Of a stretch of 64,000 nucleotides of DNA, positions 59,663 to 64,000 are shown piece by piece. The position numbers and the translations under genes were made by a program. Below the pieces are notes generated by a model. The model searched no databases. It saw only the letters and a list, made by a program, of their open reading frames with translations, and was not told the origin of the DNA. The stretch's first letter is position 1, and every line of letters begins with the position of its first letter. Source of the DNA: DASZQY01 sp035548515. GTDB lineage: Bacteria; Pseudomonadota; Alphaproteobacteria; Rhizobiales; Kaistiaceae. The stretch spans positions 127,135 through 191,134 of the forward strand of contig DASZSW010000009.1 in NCBI GenBank assembly GCA_035548515.1, given 5' to 3'.

Positions 59663-60196
59663 ATGATCGGATCCGAGATGTCGCTGCTGATCGTCGACGA
59701 CGACAAGGCATTCCTGCAACGTCTGGCGCGCGCCATGGAAACGCGCGGCTACACCGTGGATACCGCCGATACGGTCGCCGAAGGACTGCGCAAGGCCGAC
59801 AGCGCACCGCCGGCTTTCGCAGTCGTCGATATGCGGCTGGAAGACGGCAACGGCCTCGACGTCATCGAGATGGTGCGCAAGCGCCGTCCCGACTCGCGCG
59901 TCGTCGTCCTTACCGGCTACGGCAACATCGCCACGGCGGTGACAGCCGTGAAGCTCGGCGCCGTGGATTATCTCGCCAAGCCCGCCGACGCCGACGAGAT
60001 CCATCTGGCGCTCACCCGCGAGCCCGGCGAACGCGCCCAGCCGCCGGAGAATCCGATGTCCGCCGACCGCGTCCGCTGGGAGCACATCCAGCGCGTCTAT
60101 GAACTCTGCGATCGCAACGTCTCGGAAACCGCCCGCCGGCTGAACATGCACCGCCGCACCCTGCAGCGGATATTGGCCAAGCGCGCCCCGCGCTAG
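59663..60196 (+). CDS. RegA/PrrA/ActR family response regulator
   Basis: 177 aa. Receiver with Asp56 (AVVDMRLEDGNGLD), Thr and Lys conserved (VVLTGYGNI; YLAKPADADE), then linker and Fis-type helix-turn-helix NVSETARRLNMHRRTLQRIL. Global redox regulator. GAGG is 6 bases before ATG 59663; longer starts at 59633 lack it. 78 bases after regB; its stop overlaps mmcB convergently. Confidence 0.95.
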   Translation: MIGSEMSLLIVDDDKAFLQRLARAMETRGYTVDTADTVAEGLRKADSAPPAFAVVDMRLEDGNGLDVIEMVRKRRPDSRVVVLTGYGNIATAVTAVKLGAVDYLAKPADADEIHLALTREPGERAQPPENPMSADRVRWEHIQRVYELCDRNVSETARRLNMHRRTLQRILAKRAPR

Positions 60197-60675
60197 CCGA
60201 ACGTCTCGCCCGCACCCGGGTCGATCAACCCGTGCAGCCGTAGCGCTGCCGCCTGCGCAAACCGCACCAGCATCGCCTTCCGCGTCGCGCCCGCCAGCCG
60301 GTGCTCGGGCGCGTCGCGCAGCATCTCGGCGCCGAAGGCATCGGCCATGATCAGCCCGGCATCCTCCGGGAAAATCTCGGCCGGCACCTCGGCATGCGAG
60401 GCGAAGAACAGGCGGTCGCAGGACAGCCGGTAGTCGGGCCATTTCTCATCGACGCGGAAATCCTCGATCGACGACTTGATCTCGACGATCCAGAGGTCGC
60501 CGCCCGGTCCCAGGCCGACGATGTCTGCCCGCCGGCCGGTCGCCAGCGGCAGCTCGCTCACCACCACGAATCCGCGGGCCCGGAGTAGCCGCCCGACACC
60601 GCGCGCGACCGCCAAAGCGTGCGGCGACTGCCGCCCGTCGGCCGGCGGCACCAGTCCTGAATGATCCATCAGCAT
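60193..60675 (-). CDS. mmcB: MmcB family DNA repair nuclease-like protein
   Basis: 160 aa of the PD-(D/E)xK fold: RADIVGLGPGGDLWIVEIKSS gives the Asp and the ExK. In Caulobacter the homologue is part of the SOS response and mitomycin C resistance. Start at ATG 60675 or 60669; no clear ribosome-binding site, possibly leaderless. A near-LexA box lies immediately upstream. Confidence 0.88.
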   Translation of the reverse strand: MLMDHSGLVPPADGRQSPHALAVARGVGRLLRARGFVVVSELPLATGRRADIVGLGPGGDLWIVEIKSSIEDFRVDEKWPDYRLSCDRLFFASHAEVPAEIFPEDAGLIMADAFGAEMLRDAPEHRLAGATRKAMLVRFAQAAALRLHGLIDPGAGETFG

Positions 60676-60677
60676 GA

Positions 60678-60692
60678 GAACAAAAGTGGCAC
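60678..60692 (-). promoter_or_regulatory. near-consensus LexA box upstream of mmcB
   Basis: Minus strand GTGC-CACTTTT-GTTC, one mismatch from the alphaproteobacterial LexA box GTTC-N7-GTTC, 3-17 bases before the ATG. Confidence 0.4.
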
Positions 60693-60722
60693 GCGAATCG
60701 CCTCAAGGGAAGCGAAAATCGG

Positions 60723-61691
60723 CTAATGCCGCCAGCGGTCGTGCAGCCAGAACCACTGCTCCGGATGCTCGCGTACCCAGCCCTCGACGATGCGGTTGAT
60801 CTCCACAGTCGCCGCCTCGACGTCGATCAGGCCCTCACCGTCGCGCGGAAGTTCGATCGGCGGCGTCAGCTCCAGATGCAGCCGCCCGCCGGGCAGGCGG
60901 ATGGCGCGCGCTCCATGGACCGGGCAGTCGTAGGCGCGGGCGAATTTCGCCGGCAGCGGATTGGTCAGCGCCGGTCGCCCGAAGAACGGCACGTCGAGAC
61001 CGCGGGTAAGCCGCTGGTCGACCAGCATGCCGAGATGCTCGCCGCGATCGAGCGCCGCCGCGATCTCGAACGACGCGCCGCGCCCGCTTTCGACCAGCGT
61101 CCCCATCAGCGCCTCACGCTGCGCCAGCACGTCGTCGGCGAGATGCACATTGCCGGGCGCCCGGAACGGCAGCACCGTCTTCAGCCCGAATTTGTGCGCG
61201 ACGACGCCGAGAATCTCCCAGTTGGCGAGGTGCGCGGCGATCAGAACCGCCGGCTTGCCGTCGTCGCGGAGCGCAACGAAATGGTCGAGCCCCGCAACGG
61301 TGACCTTTCCCTCGTTGGGCCGCGCCGGATCGAATTCGCCCGCAAGCTCGGCGAGGAACAGGAACTCCACGACGACCATGGCGAAGTTGTCCCATGCGCC
61401 GCGCAGTATCGCCTCGCGCTCGGCTTCGCTTTTCTCCGGGAACGCCGCCACGATGCTCGCGCGCGCCATGCGCGTCTCGGGCATTAGTGGTGCGACCATG
61501 CGGAATAGCCGCGTCACGGTCCGCAAAGCGCGGTCGCGCCCGAGCCGCTGCACGAGGTTCATGCCGCCACGCAACGTACCGGCGCTGAGCTTGAAGAAGA
61601 AATCGCTGCGCACAAAACGGCCGCGGAACCCCGAGCCGCGCTTGCGCACCCGCCGCCGCGTCGTCCGCGATGTCGGTTGCCCGTCCGTCAA
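60723..61691 (-). CDS. lpxXL: LpxXL-like lipid A acyltransferase
   Basis: 322 aa of the LpxL/HtrB superfamily. The catalytic HX4D/E motif is HLANWE; DQRLTRGLDVPFFGRPAL is the other block. In rhizobia the gene after fabF-fabF-adh transfers a very long chain fatty acid (27-OH-C28:0 type) to lipid A. TTG start at 61691 overlaps the adh stop (TTGA). Inner-membrane facing the cytosol. The context supports the specialised LpxXL role. Confidence 0.88.
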   Translation of the reverse strand: MTDGQPTSRTTRRRVRKRGSGFRGRFVRSDFFFKLSAGTLRGGMNLVQRLGRDRALRTVTRLFRMVAPLMPETRMARASIVAAFPEKSEAEREAILRGAWDNFAMVVVEFLFLAELAGEFDPARPNEGKVTVAGLDHFVALRDDGKPAVLIAAHLANWEILGVVAHKFGLKTVLPFRAPGNVHLADDVLAQREALMGTLVESGRGASFEIAAALDRGEHLGMLVDQRLTRGLDVPFFGRPALTNPLPAKFARAYDCPVHGARAIRLPGGRLHLELTPPIELPRDGEGLIDVEAATVEINRIVEGWVREHPEQWFWLHDRWRH

Positions 61692-62710
61692 AGCGTCACG
61701 ATGATCTTGCCGAACACGTCGCGCGACTCCAGCCGCGTCAGTGCGGAGTCGATGTCGGCAAGCGCGATGGTCGTGTCGATCACTGGCTTCGCGACGCCTG
61801 CCGCCATCTTGCCGAGCACGGTCGCGAGATTGCGGAGGTTGCAGCCGAACGAGCCGATGAGGCGGAGCTGCCGCTGGTAAAGCTGGAACAGGTTGATCTC
61901 GCTGGATACGCCGGTGGTCGAACCGCACGTCACGAGGATGCCACCGCGCTTCATGCAGAACATCGACTGCTGGAATGTATCCGGTCCGACGTGCTCGAAC
62001 ACGACGTCGACGCCCTGCTTGTTGGTCAGCTTGCGCACGACGCCCTCGAAGCGGTCTTCCTTGTAGTTGATGACGTGATCGGCCCCGAGCGCCTTCGCCT
62101 TCGCCGCCTTGTCCGCGGTGGAAACGGTGGTGATCACGGTCGCGCCGACGGCCTTCGCCAGCTGGATCGCCGCAGTCCCGATGCCTGAGCCGCCGGCCTG
62201 GATGAGCACCGTCTGTCCGGCTTCCAGATGCGCGTTGTCGAACAGCATGTGCTCGACCGTGCCGTAAGTGATCGGCCCGCACGCCGCCTCGATGACGCCG
62301 ACGCCGGCTGGCGCCGGCACCACCAGCCGTGCCGGCAACGTCACGCGTTCCCGCGTCAGCCCATCGACATGGAAGCCGCGGATGCCTGTCACGTTTTCGC
62401 AGAAGTTATCCCGCCCTTCGAGGCAGGCGCGGCACTTGCCGCAAGTCTCGGCGCCGAACAGCGCCACGATCTGACCCGGCTTCAGGCTGACGCCCGCGCC
62501 CGCGGCAACGATGGTGCCGGCAGCCTCCGCGCCAACGACGATGGGCAGCTTCCGCTTGGCAAACGCCATCCCGCGCCAGCCCCACACGTCGATATGGTTC
62601 AGCGCCACCGCCCCGATCGCGACCGTGACTTCGCCGGGGCCGGGGGCAGGGGCCTCCGGCAGATCGACGATCGCCAGGTTGCGGTTGTCGGTGAGCTGCA
62701 GGGCGCGCAT
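61688..62710 (-). CDS. zinc-binding MDR dehydrogenase of the VLCFA lipid A cluster
   Basis: 340 aa. Structural zinc CGKCRACLEGRDNFC (four Cys), nucleotide motif AGGSGIGTAAIQLAKA and substrate domain start VAIGAVALNHIDVWG. The catalytic zinc ligands are less clear (WGWRGMA region), so reductase rather than alcohol dehydrogenase activity is possible. In the acpXL cluster this gene serves very long chain fatty acid synthesis (established by context in Rhizobium). Between fabF and lpxXL. Confidence 0.9.
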   Translation of the reverse strand: MRALQLTDNRNLAIVDLPEAPAPGPGEVTVAIGAVALNHIDVWGWRGMAFAKRKLPIVVGAEAAGTIVAAGAGVSLKPGQIVALFGAETCGKCRACLEGRDNFCENVTGIRGFHVDGLTRERVTLPARLVVPAPAGVGVIEAACGPITYGTVEHMLFDNAHLEAGQTVLIQAGGSGIGTAAIQLAKAVGATVITTVSTADKAAKAKALGADHVINYKEDRFEGVVRKLTNKQGVDVVFEHVGPDTFQQSMFCMKRGGILVTCGSTTGVSSEINLFQLYQRQLRLIGSFGCNLRNLATVLGKMAAGVAKPVIDTTIALADIDSALTRLESRDVFGKIIVTL

Positions 62711-62753
62711 CAGCGGGACCCTACCAGCCGCTTACCTCGAAGAACGAGGCACC

Positions 62754-62860
62754 GGTCCTCCCCCGCAAAGCGGGGGAGGGGGACCATGCGAAGCTTGGTG
62801 GCGGGGGCCCCCTCCGTCACCGCTTCGCGGCGCCACCTCCCCCGCAAACGGGGGAGGACC
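62754..62860. repeat. 107-base mosaic inverted repeat between adh and fabF
   Basis: Outer arms GGTCCTCCCCC (62754-62764) and GGGGGAGGACC (62850-62860); inner stems CCTCCCCCGC-AAA-GCGGGGGAGG. A typical dispersed intergenic element of Hyphomicrobiales, likely to fold in RNA and perhaps uncouple adh from fabF. Confidence 0.65.
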
Positions 62861-62888
62861 GACAGCGTCGCGGCCTTCATCTTGAAGC

Positions 62889-64000
<1,112 letters not shown>

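Overview
The window is a GC-rich, gene-dense chromosomal segment from an alphaproteobacterium, almost certainly of the order Hyphomicrobiales (Rhizobiales). The evidence is the combination of family markers: a FYDLN_acid protein, DUF1150 behind a small heat-shock protein, DUF2852, an ActS/ActR (RegB/RegA) redox pair, an MmcB nuclease, an LptC-LptA-LptB-sigma-54-Hpf-PtsN run, and the adh-lpxXL end of the very-long-chain fatty acid lipid A cluster. I do not name a genus. I see no prophage, insertion sequence, CRISPR array or integrase, so this is mostly core genome.

Layout. 1-3.7 kb: rpsA, cmk and aroA on the minus strand, FYDLN protein and tRNA-Ala on plus. 3.7-10.7 kb: a SET-domain-like protein, two outer-membrane barrels, msrB, a cytochrome b plus molybdopterin oxidoreductase pair, a Gfo/Idh/MocA oxidoreductase, and an hsp20-DUF1150 operon behind a heat-shock promoter and a ROSE-type RNA thermometer. 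10.9-16.8 kb: minus-strand cell-envelope and regulation block (ptsN, hpf, rpoN, lptB, lptA, lptC, RNase D). 17-21.8 kb: small secreted protein, two glycosyltransferases, an RgpF-like protein, a haloacid dehalogenase. 21.8-26.7 kb: branched-chain amino acid ABC transporter with a fused LivM-LivG. 26.8-31.4 kb: a signalling locus with a frameshifted Hpt gene, two response regulators transcribed divergently around paired inverted repeats, a two-TM small protein and a CrbS-like kinase with a sodium/solute symporter domain. 31.4-41.6 kb: tRNA-Leu, membrane and NAD-binding proteins, uppP, then a tightly overlapping run (GST, queG, repeat protein, YdeI, SDR, DUF1989) followed by phaZ and DUF2852. 41.7-50.6 kb: metallopeptidase, efflux pump, PBP1A, polA (the last two divergent around a perfect CtrA box), DoxX, cNMP-binding protein, reductase. 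50.6-57.4 kb: pheT, pheS, rplT, rpmI, then infC, interrupted by an SDR gene carrying an internal stop and a lipid kinase. 57.4-64 kb: hydrolase, RegB/RegA pair, mmcB, lpxXL, adh and a partial fabF.

The most interesting items are the CrbS-like signalling locus (symporter-kinase, small membrane partner, two regulators, an apparent ATT start, broken Hpt), the thermometer/heat-shock promoter of hsp20, the CtrA box between pbp1A and polA, the amber-interrupted but otherwise intact SDR gene, a bacterial SET-like protein, and a small five-residue-repeat protein downstream of queG. Start sites were chosen by ribosome-binding site, overlap with the upstream gene and family length; functions are from motif recognition only, with no database search.
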